From the NCBI GenBank assembly GCA_016186635.1, contig JACPLI010000029.1:1-51054 (forward strand): 51,054 nt of DNA. The letters run 5' to 3'. Source of the DNA: Candidatus Liptonbacteria bacterium. GTDB lineage: Bacteria; Patescibacteriota; Minisyncoccia; UBA6257; 2-01-FULL-56-20. This document shows, one piece after another, positions 19,379-28,907 of the stretch (the stretch's first letter is position 1; each line of letters begins with the position of its first letter). The translations under genes were made by a program, and so were the position numbers. Below the pieces are notes generated by a model. That model was not told the DNA's origin. It was given only the letters and a program-made list of their open reading frames with translations, and did no database searches.

Positions 19379-19435
19379 ATGACTCTGCGGAATTCAATGA
19401 TGATGGTAATGATGACCCCCGCCCACGGAGGCTGA
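19379..19435 (+). CDS. Met-rich putative leader peptide MTLRNSMMMVMMTPAHGG
   Basis: Read directly; 6 Met in 18 codons; stop overlaps the antiterminator arm. Confidence 0.6.
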   Translation: MTLRNSMMMVMMTPAHGG

Positions 19436-19505
19436 TTTACGCACTCGCCCAAATAACAAACGTAAATTGCACCAGCCTTCGTCGAACCGAAGGTTTTTTC
19501 TTTTT
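19427..19505 (+). promoter_or_regulatory. Candidate transcription attenuator
   Basis: ggaggctg (19427-19434) pairs with cagccttc (19473-19480), which alternatively forms ccttcg-tcgaac-cgaagg-ttttttcttttt terminator (19476-19505). Confidence 0.65.
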
Positions 19506-19531
19506 GATTAGCGCAATCAACAACCACAACA

Positions 19532-20317
19532 ATGAATATCACCATAATCAACGATTCGCGCGACGACAATGCGGCGGGACGGCAGAAGGTACGCGCGCAT
19601 AACCTTTTCGGCGTGGCGCCTCACTTCATCGGCGTCACCCACGAGCTTGAAGCGGCGGGGAACATCATTGATGCGCTTGATGCTCTGGACGGCGCGCCGG
19701 GAGTGATTCTCGTGAACATCGCCCCTCGGAACGGCGCGGCGAAGAAATGGAAGAACGGGACGCCGTTCGGCTACTTCCGCTACCGGAGAACGCTTGTGGT
19801 CTCCGCCGTGGACGGGCATATTTTGTGCCTCGCGAGAAAATTCGCCTTGAGCCGGGACGTGCGCGTGCTCGACACCGAATCCGCCGCCGCGCTCCTCGCG
19901 GAGAAGGGGATTATTGCGCCCGCCGTTGCGGGGCACGTCGTGAAGAGCCAGTTCCGAAGCTTTGATTTCCTGCCGCGGATTGGGTTCTGCCTCGCAACGC
20001 ATCCCGCGCTCAAGATTGGCGAGCCGGTTCCCTTTGCTTCGATTCCCGAGGCGCCCCGCGCGCTTTGGTACGTGGATAATTTCGGCAACTGCAAAACAAC
20101 GCTTCTTACGGAGGACGTGTGCCCGGATGCGGAGAGGCGCGTTGCGACAACGCTCGGCGCGCTCCGCCTCTACGACCGGCTGAAAGACGTTCCGGAGGGA
20201 GAAGCGGCGCTTATTGTGGGGAGCTCCGGTCTGGGACGCGCGCGTTTTTTGGAGGTTGTGGTGCAGGGGAGAAGCGCGGCGGAGGAATTCGGTCTTGAAG
20301 TGGGGAGTGAGATTTGA
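19532..20317 (+). CDS. SAM hydroxide adenosyltransferase-like (DUF62) protein
   Basis: IGVTHELEAAGNIIDALDAL, VVSAVDGHILCLA, YVDNFGNCKTT. Divergent; motif-level call. Confidence 0.55.
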   Translation: MNITIINDSRDDNAAGRQKVRAHNLFGVAPHFIGVTHELEAAGNIIDALDALDGAPGVILVNIAPRNGAAKKWKNGTPFGYFRYRRTLVVSAVDGHILCLARKFALSRDVRVLDTESAAALLAEKGIIAPAVAGHVVKSQFRSFDFLPRIGFCLATHPALKIGEPVPFASIPEAPRALWYVDNFGNCKTTLLTEDVCPDAERRVATTLGALRLYDRLKDVPEGEAALIVGSSGLGRARFLEVVVQGRSAAEEFGLEVGSEI

Positions 20318-20456
20318 TTCTCGTTGCATGCGGAATTATGCTTACGTACATGGATTCTCACGAGAGTGTCATAGATAGAGAAGACATCGAGGGCCTTATG
20401 CCTTATGATTAAGAATAAAGAAATGCTCGTGTGGCAACGCGAATCAGACCTGCGCG

Positions 20457-20774
20457 ATGTTGAAGCGCTTAGAAAACTATGAACGAATATACGCCGCAAT
20501 GCAGATTTTCTCTATAACATTAATTACGGCAATCGCCACATTCCTGCTTTTCCTTTGGTACAACGGCTTTTCCGGAAAGCCACTCATCATTTCCGGCTGG
20601 CAGATCCACCACAGCGTGGTTGGCGTATCCTTGTTTTTAATCGGATTGTTTCTGGAGCATCAAACGGTTCTTTCTATAGGGCTCGGTTTGTATGTAAGCC
20701 ATGTGGCGGAAGAAATATATTTCGAAGGAGAAAGTTTGGGGCATGCACTTGTTATTTTTGTAACGCGCGCATAA
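20457..20774 (+). CDS. Small membrane protein
   Basis: ORF track; three TM-like segments. Confidence 0.45.
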   Translation: MLKRLENYERIYAAMQIFSITLITAIATFLLFLWYNGFSGKPLIISGWQIHHSVVGVSLFLIGLFLEHQTVLSIGLGLYVSHVAEEIYFEGESLGHALVIFVTRA

Positions 20775-20778
20775 CAAG

Positions 20779-21057
20779 ATGGACGACCGCATCCAAAATC
20801 TTGAAAACGAAATCCGCGCCATCAAGGAGCGCAACCTTCGCGTGGAGGCGGACAAGGCGTGGGAGACTAGCAGCTTTCGCGTTTTCACGCTCTGTGCGAC
20901 TACCTATGTGGTCGCGGCATATGCGCTCTATGTGATTGGCGTGGGAAACTTTTTCTTGAGTGCGCTGGTCCCCACCGCCGGGTTTTTCCTCTCGGTGCAA
21001 ACGCTTCCCGCAATCAAGAGGTGGTGGATACGGCGATACCATGAAAAATCTTTTTGA
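20779..21057 (+). CDS. Small membrane protein with coiled-coil N-terminus
   Basis: ORF track. Confidence 0.45.
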   Translation: MDDRIQNLENEIRAIKERNLRVEADKAWETSSFRVFTLCATTYVVAAYALYVIGVGNFFLSALVPTAGFFLSVQTLPAIKRWWIRRYHEKSF

Positions 21058-21610
21058 TGTTCTCGCGCCGTTCTATAATGCGCTCCACATCGGGAGCAGG
21101 CGCACATTCGAAGCAATAGCGAAGATTGCGGACTTTTGCCCGTCGGACACGGTGCTCGACCTCGGCGGCGGCACGGGCCGCATTGCGCGGTTCCTCGTGG
21201 AGAAAGTGGCGCGCGTTATCGTGCTCGACCCCTCGGAGGGGATGATTCGGCAGTGCCGGAAGCGCCACGGGCTTGAGTGTGTGGTGGGGAAGGGAGAGGA
21301 ATTGATGCTTGAGGACGGCGCGGCGGACAAAGTGTTCCTCGTGGACGCCTTCCACCACATTCCCGACCAGCGCGCCGCGGTGCGGGAAATAAAAAGAGTG
21401 CTCAAGCCCGGCGGGAGAGTGATAGTCGGAGAGTTCAACCCCGAGACGCGCGGCGGGAAGATGGTGGTGTTCCTCGAGCGCTTCCTCCGCGCAGGGAGCA
21501 CGTTTCACACACCTGCGGCACTCGCAGCGCTTTTCGGAGAGTACGGTTTCTCCACACGAATTGTGGACGAGGGAGGGAAAGTGTACTACCTTATCGCGGA
21601 AAAGGCGTGA
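21041..21610 (+). CDS. Class I SAM-dependent methyltransferase
   Basis: VLDLGGGTGRIARFL, VLKPGGRVIVGEF. Confidence 0.9.
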   Translation: MKNLFDVLAPFYNALHIGSRRTFEAIAKIADFCPSDTVLDLGGGTGRIARFLVEKVARVIVLDPSEGMIRQCRKRHGLECVVGKGEELMLEDGAADKVFLVDAFHHIPDQRAAVREIKRVLKPGGRVIVGEFNPETRGGKMVVFLERFLRAGSTFHTPAALAALFGEYGFSTRIVDEGGKVYYLIAEKA

Positions 21611-21688
21611 TCACGCTAATTGCAATACCCCAACATTCTTAAGTTTGTTGGTATGTTGTGAGTGGGGACTGTAAGGTATAATGCGGAT

Positions 21689-21973
21689 ATGGAAAAAGCA
21701 AAAACTTCTAAACAGATGGAGCGCCACCTTAAGGGTATGGCGAACCATTACCGCATTGATATCCTGTTTCTTATCGCGGAGCGGGAGGGGATTACACTCG
21801 ACGATATTGTCACAGCACTTGAGGCGAACGAGAAGACCATCGGCGAGCATACGCGGCGTCTTTATCAAGCGGGACTTATCAACAAAAAGTATCGTGGTAA
21901 GTTTGTAGAACATAGCCTGTCTCCATATGGGAAGACCTTCGTGCGCTTCCTGAAGTCGTTCCAGCGCCAATGA
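21689..21973 (+). CDS. ArsR-like winged-HTH regulator
   Basis: LKGMANHYRIDILFLIAEREGITLDDIVTALEANEKTIGEHTRRLYQAGLI. Confidence 0.75.
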   Translation: MEKAKTSKQMERHLKGMANHYRIDILFLIAEREGITLDDIVTALEANEKTIGEHTRRLYQAGLINKKYRGKFVEHSLSPYGKTFVRFLKSFQRQ

Positions 21974-22013
21974 CAATATCCTTACAAACTTAAGAATGTA
22001 AGGATGTCGTGAT

Positions 22014-23234
22014 ATGACAGGCATGACATTTACAACGGGAAAGGATGGACTTGCGCCGATTGTTGCGCTTATTATCGTTGCTGTGCTCCTTGCGGGAGGT
22101 GGAGCGGCGTACCTCGCGGTTTCGCCGAAGGAGCCCATGCGAGAGCCGGAATCCCCTGCGCCCGTGGAACGCAGGGAGAAAGGGATGTCTCTCGAGGTGA
22201 AGGAGCAGGCGGAGAACGCACCTCCGATGCGAGAAGCAACGGTGCCCGCCGCTCCGGCGGAGACCCCGAAGCCACTCGCATTGTCGCCGTTGCCCCCAGC
22301 TCCCGTACCGCAGAAAGTTTCTCCTCACGTGCAGAGAATTGCGGTGCCCCCGCCGTTGCCTTCTGCCACTCTCGCCACTACTTCTGCAAATGTGAAACTC
22401 GGGGAGCTTGAGCGGGAAATTGTTATCGTTGCCGGTGATGCACGTCCCATCGGTCCTGAGCATTATGCGCGTCTCAAAGCCGGACTTGATGCGGAAGCCG
22501 CGGGGGGAGCCGATGCGAATACAGTCGCAAAGCTCCGGACCATGCTGCAGACCGTAAATCCGGATGCAATTCCACTTCTTTTATCCTCGCCCCCATCTTC
22601 TTCTCCTTCCACCGAGCAAGACCCGCCGGTTGCGCAGAAAAGTTGTGAGAACAATCTGGCTCCGGTGTTCACAAACCACATTACTGATATGAGTAAAGTG
22701 AATTACATAGTTCCGCCGCCCACGATGGGCGCCGGGCCGAGCTTAAAGCCGCATAGCTATATCGGCACCGACCATGCGCGTGTGCCGGTCTACGCGCCGA
22801 TTGCCTCGACGCTCAAAAGTGGTTCGTACTACGTTGGTGGGCCGTATATGCTTGAACTTTCGGCAAGCTGCGAGGTAACAGTGCGCTTCGGGCACATTAC
22901 CGAGCCGGTGGATGCTATCAAGAAATTGCTCCCGAGTGAACCGAAACAAGACAGCAGGACAGAGGAACTTGCCCCCGTCTCGTTCGCGGCGGGAGAACTC
23001 TTGGGATATACGACCGGTACTGACCTTGCCGGGAACTGGGATTTCGGGGTCTATAACTCCGTAACGCACAATCGCTATGCCGATGACCCCGCGTGGAACA
23101 ATAGCGCGACCTACACCACCGCCGTGTGCCCCTTCGATTATTTTGCGGCAGATTTGAAAGCGGTGTATGTTGCAAAATTCAACTCCACGGCATTGGGCGG
23201 CAATCCGCCTCACGGGGAATCGTTTTGCCGTTAG
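22014..23234 (+). CDS. Membrane-anchored hypothetical protein with Pro-rich linker
   Basis: N-terminal TM DGLAPIVALIIVAVLLAGGG. Confidence 0.55.
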   Translation: MTGMTFTTGKDGLAPIVALIIVAVLLAGGGAAYLAVSPKEPMREPESPAPVERREKGMSLEVKEQAENAPPMREATVPAAPAETPKPLALSPLPPAPVPQKVSPHVQRIAVPPPLPSATLATTSANVKLGELEREIVIVAGDARPIGPEHYARLKAGLDAEAAGGADANTVAKLRTMLQTVNPDAIPLLLSSPPSSSPSTEQDPPVAQKSCENNLAPVFTNHITDMSKVNYIVPPPTMGAGPSLKPHSYIGTDHARVPVYAPIASTLKSGSYYVGGPYMLELSASCEVTVRFGHITEPVDAIKKLLPSEPKQDSRTEELAPVSFAAGELLGYTTGTDLAGNWDFGVYNSVTHNRYADDPAWNNSATYTTAVCPFDYFAADLKAVYVAKFNSTALGGNPPHGESFCR

Positions 23235-23292
23235 TCCTTCCATAGCGGGTCCCTCTATGAAAAGGGGATGATTGCGACTATCATCAAGTGAC

Positions 23293-24018
23293 ATGCAACC
23301 CGTAAAAATACTAGCAGGGGACATACAACTCGAAGGTAATATTTTTCTTCCGCCGAAGCTCGAAGGCAAAGCTCCGGCGATTCTTCATATCCATGGTGGA
23401 GGAAAAAGTGCGCAAGAGAGAATATTCGAAATGGCAAAACTCCTCTCGGCAATGGGTTTTATTTGTCTCGCGTTCGATCGCCGTGGGCATGGGAAAAGTC
23501 CCGGGAACTTTGCCGAACTTTCCCGCAAAGATTTTTTGGAAGATTGCATTGCCGCCTATGATTTCCTCGCGAAGCAGGAAGGAGTGGATAAAGAAAATAT
23601 AAGTGTAGTGGGTCCTAGTTTCGGGAGTTATCTCGCGGCTCTCCTTACCAAAGAAAGGGAAGTTTCTCGCCTTGTCCTTCGGGTCCCCGCGGATTATCCG
23701 GATGAGGGATTCGAAACTCCCAACGTAGAAATTTTCGAAAAATCGGAGGGACCGGAATGGTGGATAAAAGCCAAAGAATGGAAAGAGACCGTTGCCTTAC
23801 GGGCCTTGCATGAATTCCGCGGACCGATTCTTCTTATCGAATCCGAGAAGGATGACGTCATTCCTCATCAAACTGTGGAAAATTACAAAAATGCCGTGGA
23901 AGAAGAGGGGCAATTAACGTATGTGCTGATGAAAGACGCCCCGCACAGCCTTCGCGAGCGGCCGGACCTCCAGCGGGAATTCGAAAAAATCGTAGTAGAC
24001 TGGATGATCAATCAGTAG
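23293..24018 (+). CDS. Alpha/beta hydrolase
   Basis: HIHGGGKSAQ, FDRRGHGKS, VVGPSFGSYLAAL. Confidence 0.85.
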   Translation: MQPVKILAGDIQLEGNIFLPPKLEGKAPAILHIHGGGKSAQERIFEMAKLLSAMGFICLAFDRRGHGKSPGNFAELSRKDFLEDCIAAYDFLAKQEGVDKENISVVGPSFGSYLAALLTKEREVSRLVLRVPADYPDEGFETPNVEIFEKSEGPEWWIKAKEWKETVALRALHEFRGPILLIESEKDDVIPHQTVENYKNAVEEEGQLTYVLMKDAPHSLRERPDLQREFEKIVVDWMINQ

Positions 24019-24042
24019 AGCGTGTATGGTATACTGGTACGC

Positions 24043-24168
24043 ATGATGGGATACGGCGGCTGGGGCATGATGGGGGACTGGGGGTGGTTCGGGGGACTCA
24101 CGGGGCTCGTGGTCCTCATTGACCTCGTCCTTCTCGGCATCTGGCTCTGGAAACAAATCAAGAAGTAG
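24043..24168 (+). CDS. Small Gly/Trp-rich membrane protein (41 aa)
   Basis: MMGYGGWGMMGDWGWFGGLTGLVVLIDLVLLGIWLWKQIKK. Confidence 0.5.
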   Translation: MMGYGGWGMMGDWGWFGGLTGLVVLIDLVLLGIWLWKQIKK

Positions 24169-24967
24169 TAGTGTGGAGTGTGTGAAGCGCCGTGAGGAAA
24201 CGCGCAAGAAACTTTGTGCGTGTTTCTTTTTGTATCTCGAGAAGGGAAAGATACGGGCACCAGTCCTCGATTTCCATGAGGAGAAACTCGCCGTGTTTCG
24301 TAAGCGCGAAGTCAATCCGCTGTATCCCATAGGGGAGCGTGTTCCACGCGACGAACTCTTGCGCGATTTGCATTTGTGCCGCGGTCGGTGTGAACGGCGC
24401 GAGTTCCCAGCGGTGCCGGATGTCGCGGGTGCCAAGCACATGCTGCAGTTCGCCATCAATATAGTAGAAGGAAATCTCCTGCTGCAACTTCAGCAAAGGT
24501 TGGATGATGTATTCTTTTGGGGTTTCCCGAAGAAGTTTTTCCCGCGTGAGCCGCCGTATACCCACGCCCACTCCCCCATAAAAGGGTTTGATGAGGTATT
24601 CCGTTGCGGGCGGCAGCGTGTCCAGTTTATTAACGCTGCTCACGGAGGGGATGACGGGCAACCCCCTTTTCCAGAGCTCCACAAGATATTTTTTCCCTTG
24701 CATGTCTCCGGACCCCGCGGGCGGGTTGTAGACTTTGAGTTTTTTCTCGACGAACCGCCGATGCATTGCCGCATATTCCTTACGGTGCGGTTTTGTAGGC
24801 CAGATATTGCGGACAAGAATTATGTCGGCGCTGTCCTCGCATTTCTCCGCTTCCAAAGGGTGTGCCACAGTGACGTGATATGTGTGCAGCAAAAAATCCG
24901 CCAAGAAACTGTCTTCTTTCGGCTCGATATTCTGCGGGTTGGTCAAAAGTAGGAGCGATGGTTTCAT
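24158..24967 (-). CDS. ATP-grasp domain protein
   Basis: YLIKPFYGGVGVGIRRL, YIIQPLL, GEFLLMEIEDWCPYL. Confidence 0.6.
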   Translation of the reverse strand: MKPSLLLLTNPQNIEPKEDSFLADFLLHTYHVTVAHPLEAEKCEDSADIILVRNIWPTKPHRKEYAAMHRRFVEKKLKVYNPPAGSGDMQGKKYLVELWKRGLPVIPSVSSVNKLDTLPPATEYLIKPFYGGVGVGIRRLTREKLLRETPKEYIIQPLLKLQQEISFYYIDGELQHVLGTRDIRHRWELAPFTPTAAQMQIAQEFVAWNTLPYGIQRIDFALTKHGEFLLMEIEDWCPYLSLLEIQKETRTKFLARFLTALHTLHTTTS

Positions 24968-24999
24968 GCGGTTTCCATTAATGCTAGCATTACGTTTGT

Positions 25000-26769
25000 A
25001 TGGAAACTGTGCTTAATCCCGCGCGCCACACGACGCCGTTCCGGTTCTTTGTGGTGGTCAATAAGCCCGAGCTGAAGTGGATTGCGCTCATCGTTTTGTT
25101 CTACGGGATTGGGTCGGTGGCGATTCTCATCACGTCGTATTTTCTAGGGCGGACGATTGACGCGCTCACGCTTAACACGGGGGAGAACATCACTACGCTT
25201 CTCGTACTGCTTCTCGTATTTGTGGCGTGCCACGAACTCTTTTATCGCTTAGGGCACATCTGCGAGGTGTTTGTGCTTGCGCGGGTTCGTAATCGCACCA
25301 AAAAAGCATTGTTCGACCACACAGCGTCGCTCTCATTTGGCTACTTTGCCGACCGTTTCGCGGGTGAAATCGCGCACAAGATTGCGGGGACCGCGGATGC
25401 ATTCGAGCGACTCGTTGTGATTACCACGAACTACATTATGGAGAACAGTGTTTTCTTTGTGTTTTCTGCGATAACCCTTGGGGTGGTCCATTCGGCGTAT
25501 GGTGCGTTTATGGCGGTATGGGTAGCGGGGTTTATAGTTGGCGCGTGGGCAATTGCGAAACGCATGGAACGGCAGGCAGGCGTCTACGCTGCCGCTGAGG
25601 CAAAGACGACGGGTGCGCTCGTGGATGTGTACGGGAATATCAGCGCGGTGAAGGTGTATGGGGGTGCGCGGAATCTAAAAACTGCGCATGAGCGGGTGGA
25701 CGCCGAGACGACGGCGTTTCTTTCATTGGGGAAGTGGGATGTGCTTACCTTCCATTACCAGGGCATTTTTCTCATTCTCTTGTGGGTGGGGTTTGTTGGA
25801 GTGAGCGCGTGGCTCTACGGGCGTGCGCTCATCACGCTGGGGCAAGTGGTATTCATTGCAGGCGTGGCGCTCCGTTTCGTCGAGATGATTTGGAGTGTAG
25901 GGAAGAACCTTGCGGACTTCATCCGTTTTCGTGGCGAAGCGATGCAGAATCTTTCGGACTTGGTGGTGGCGCCGGCGATTGTTGACGGCGCGCACGCCGG
26001 AGCGGCGCGGCAGAGTAAGGTGCGGGTTGAGTATCGCGACGCGACTTTTGGGTATCTGCACGAGCAGCCAATACTTGAGAATTTTTCGATCGCCGTGCGC
26101 GCAGGCGAAAAAATAGGTATTGTGGGGCTCTCCGGCGCAGGGAAGACCACCTTCGCGAATCTCTTGCTTCGCTTTTTCGATGTGCAGCGCGGGGAAATTC
26201 TTTTGAACGGCATGAATATCCAAAACTTCACGCAGGAATTTTTGCGTTCGCACATCTCCTTTATCTCGCAAGACACCCCGCTCTTTCACGCAACGATTGC
26301 GGAGAACATTGCCTACGGGAGCCCCGCGGCTTCGCCTGCGGACGTCGAGCGGGCGGCAAAGCTCGCGTATGCCGATGACTTTATTGCGGACTTGCCGCAG
26401 GGGTACGAGAGCGTGGTGGGGGAGCGTGGGGTGAAGCTTTCCGGCGGGCAGCGCCAGCGCATTGCGATTGCGCGGGCGCTTCTCGCGGATCGGCCGCTTT
26501 TCCTCCTCGACGAAGCGACGAGCGCTTTGGATTCCGAGAGCGAAGGGAAAATCCAGAAGGGGCTCGCTGCGCTTATGGAACAGAAAACCGTGATTGCGAT
26601 TGCGCACCGGCTTTCCACGCTCTCACACATGGACCGGATTGTTTTCCTCGAAGGCGGAAAAATCGTGGAGGACGGGACTCACGCGGAGCTCCTCGCGCGC
26701 GAAGGAAAATACGCGAAGCTCTGGCGCTTGCAGGCTGGAGGATTTCTCCCGTCGGTCGCGAATATATGA
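25000..26769 (+). CDS. ABC transporter, fused permease/ATPase
   Basis: Walker A GLSGAGKTT, signature LSGGQRQRIAIARALL, Walker B LFLLDEATSALD. Confidence 0.95.
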   Translation: METVLNPARHTTPFRFFVVVNKPELKWIALIVLFYGIGSVAILITSYFLGRTIDALTLNTGENITTLLVLLLVFVACHELFYRLGHICEVFVLARVRNRTKKALFDHTASLSFGYFADRFAGEIAHKIAGTADAFERLVVITTNYIMENSVFFVFSAITLGVVHSAYGAFMAVWVAGFIVGAWAIAKRMERQAGVYAAAEAKTTGALVDVYGNISAVKVYGGARNLKTAHERVDAETTAFLSLGKWDVLTFHYQGIFLILLWVGFVGVSAWLYGRALITLGQVVFIAGVALRFVEMIWSVGKNLADFIRFRGEAMQNLSDLVVAPAIVDGAHAGAARQSKVRVEYRDATFGYLHEQPILENFSIAVRAGEKIGIVGLSGAGKTTFANLLLRFFDVQRGEILLNGMNIQNFTQEFLRSHISFISQDTPLFHATIAENIAYGSPAASPADVERAAKLAYADDFIADLPQGYESVVGERGVKLSGGQRQRIAIARALLADRPLFLLDEATSALDSESEGKIQKGLAALMEQKTVIAIAHRLSTLSHMDRIVFLEGGKIVEDGTHAELLAREGKYAKLWRLQAGGFLPSVANI

Positions 26770-26817
26770 TTGAGGAATTATGGATGACTGTGTGAGCGTG
26801 CTGATTGTGGACCAAAC

Positions 26818-26849
26818 CCAGTTTACTTTAGTCAACTAAAGTAAACTGG
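26818..26849. repeat. Palindrome ccagtttactttag-tcaa-ctaaagtaaactgg
   Basis: 14-bp perfect stem; related copy at 27612-27640. Confidence 0.85.
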
Positions 26850-26924
26850 ATTAACGTATCAAGCGTGCCAATTTCGGTGTATAGCAAGCTTGGATTTAGG
26901 GGATATGAGTCGTAGAATGTGAGT

Positions 26925-27395
26925 ATGTATCCAGCATCGAGTGAAGGACTAAACAAAGAAACCGGCGAGGCGGTGTATTTTTTCACGCCCGCGTTTGCGC
27001 CATTCGATAGTTTCTCGGCGCATGCGACTCACGTGTGGGGTATCACGTTTCCCACGGCGGAGCATGCATACCAGTGGAAGAAATTTTCCGCGGCGGATCC
27101 GGAAGTTGCGAAAGCAATTCTTGCCGCGCCGAGCCCGCATGCGGCGAAAGCAATTGCGGACAAGAACAAGGGTAAAGTGCCGCAGTCGTGGTTTCCGGGA
27201 CGCGCGGCGGTGATGGAAGAAGTGTTCCGCGCGAAGGCGGCGCAGAATAAAGACGTGCGGGAAGCGCTCAAGAGAACGGGGAAGCGGATGATTATAGAAA
27301 ATTCTCCCGTGGATAACTTTTGGGGCGCGGGACCGAATGGGAAAGGAGAGAATGTGGTGGGGAAGATTTGGATGAAGATACGCGACTCAATATGA
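26925..27395 (+). CDS. NADAR family protein (YbiA-like)
   Basis: FPTAEHAYQWKKF, NSPVDNFWGAGPNGKGENVVGKIWM. Confidence 0.85.
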   Translation: MYPASSEGLNKETGEAVYFFTPAFAPFDSFSAHATHVWGITFPTAEHAYQWKKFSAADPEVAKAILAAPSPHAAKAIADKNKGKVPQSWFPGRAAVMEEVFRAKAAQNKDVREALKRTGKRMIIENSPVDNFWGAGPNGKGENVVGKIWMKIRDSI

Positions 27396-27407
27396 GAAAA
27401 CTACTTC

Positions 27408-27596
27408 TTGCATCGAGCATTAAATCTCCTGCCGTTTCTTATCAAGTCGCACTACAAAGACGAGTTCGCGGACTTGTTTCGCGAGAAGGTGCGGTATGCG
27501 TCAGCCCCCGTGCGCATTCTCCGCGACGGGCAGGGAATTTTGGTGGAGGGCGATGCGTACCGGTTTGTGGGCGAAGGAGAAGAGGTAAAGTTATAA
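27408..27596 (+). CDS. Small hypothetical protein, TTG start
   Basis: ORF track only. Confidence 0.25.
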   Translation: MHRALNLLPFLIKSHYKDEFADLFREKVRYASAPVRILRDGQGILVEGDAYRFVGEGEEVKL

Positions 27597-27611
27597 TCGT
27601 TCGTGTCATTT

Positions 27612-27640
27612 CAGTTTACTTTACCTAACTAAAGTAAACC
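27612..27640. repeat. Palindrome cagtttacttta-cctaac-taaagtaaac
   Basis: 10-bp stem; near copy of 26818-26849. Confidence 0.8.
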
Positions 27641-27731
27641 CCACACCACGGGTGTACACCCATGGCGTGGGGGCACTACGCTTCGCGAGGGCATACCCCG
27701 TCTTTACCGGCGGGGCTTTCTGGTGTGGGGT
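27638..27731. ncRNA. Candidate structured RNA
   Basis: 11-bp closing stem accccacacca/tggtgtggggt plus inner GC hairpins. Confidence 0.35.
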
Positions 27732-27842
27732 AAACTTGAGTAGCCCGTGTTTTGTGATACCTTGGATTTGGAAGGATTGCATTCGTGCAGCGCGTGCATT
27801 TTCGGGGCAGATGTCTATAATGTTTCTTACTGGTCTACGCGC

Positions 27843-28907
27843 ATGAAAAAGCCAAAGATTCTTTTAATCGGGTACGGGGGCACTATCTCGATGGTGGTGC
27901 GGGACAATAAGGTGGTTCCCGCGGAAAATATCCGCGAAATTATGGCGCTTTTGCCGAGGATTTCCGAGCTCGCGGAGATTGATATGGACGCGCTCTCGAA
28001 CAAAGACAGCACGAACGTGAACCACCTCGACTGGACGCGCATTGCCCAGCACATCACGGGCGCCATGGAGCGCTACGACGGGTTCCTCATCACGCACGGC
28101 ACGAACGCCATGGCGTACACGGCGTCCGCCCTTTCCTTGGCGCTGGGGCGGGGACTCAAGAAGCCGGTCGTGCTCACGGGGTCGCAATTGCCGCTCACGG
28201 TCTACGGCAACGATGCGCGGTTCAACTTCGAAAACGCGGTGAAAGTTTTGGTGCGCGCGTGCGAGGAGCACATCGCGGAAGTGATGGTGGTCTTCGATGA
28301 CTTCGTGCTCCGCGGGGGGCGCACCGTGAAGGTAAGCGAGTCATCGTTCCGCGCGTTTTTCTCTCCCGCGTTTTCTCCCGTCGGCGACATTACCTCAAGC
28401 GGCGTGAGTTTTAACTATCACGCATACCATCGCGATGAGAAAGCTCCGTTTGAACTGAAACCCAACTTTTCCGGGCGCATCATGAGCGTGGACCTTACAC
28501 CCGGGCAACTCCCCGACCTTTTCGAGGCGATTATCTCTTCGAGGAAGTGCGGCGGCATTATCCTGAAGTCCCACGGCGCAGGGAGCGTTCCCACGGAGGG
28601 ACCATACAATTTTATTCCGTTCATCAAGGAAACCGTGCAGAAGTATCACCTCCCCGTGATTATTTCCACGAAATTCCTGGGCGGCAATCCTTTCAAAGAA
28701 GTGAACGACGAATGTGCGGTGCTCGCGCTTGAAGCGGGCGCGATTCCCTCGGGAGACATGACGGACGTTATGACCGAGGTGAAGCTCATGTGGATTATGG
28801 CGCAGGGGATTCGCGATACCGCCGCCGTGCGGAAGGCGATTTTGAGCGATTATGCGGGGGAGATTACGAGCGAGAAGGTGCGGGCTTTTGCGGAGCGCGC
28901 GCGATGA
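27843..28907 (+). CDS. ansA: L-asparaginase (type I-like)
   Basis: GYGGTISM, THGTNAMAYTASAL, LTGSQLP, LKSHGAGSVP. Confidence 0.92.
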   Translation: MKKPKILLIGYGGTISMVVRDNKVVPAENIREIMALLPRISELAEIDMDALSNKDSTNVNHLDWTRIAQHITGAMERYDGFLITHGTNAMAYTASALSLALGRGLKKPVVLTGSQLPLTVYGNDARFNFENAVKVLVRACEEHIAEVMVVFDDFVLRGGRTVKVSESSFRAFFSPAFSPVGDITSSGVSFNYHAYHRDEKAPFELKPNFSGRIMSVDLTPGQLPDLFEAIISSRKCGGIILKSHGAGSVPTEGPYNFIPFIKETVQKYHLPVIISTKFLGGNPFKEVNDECAVLALEAGAIPSGDMTDVMTEVKLMWIMAQGIRDTAAVRKAILSDYAGEITSEKVRAFAERAR

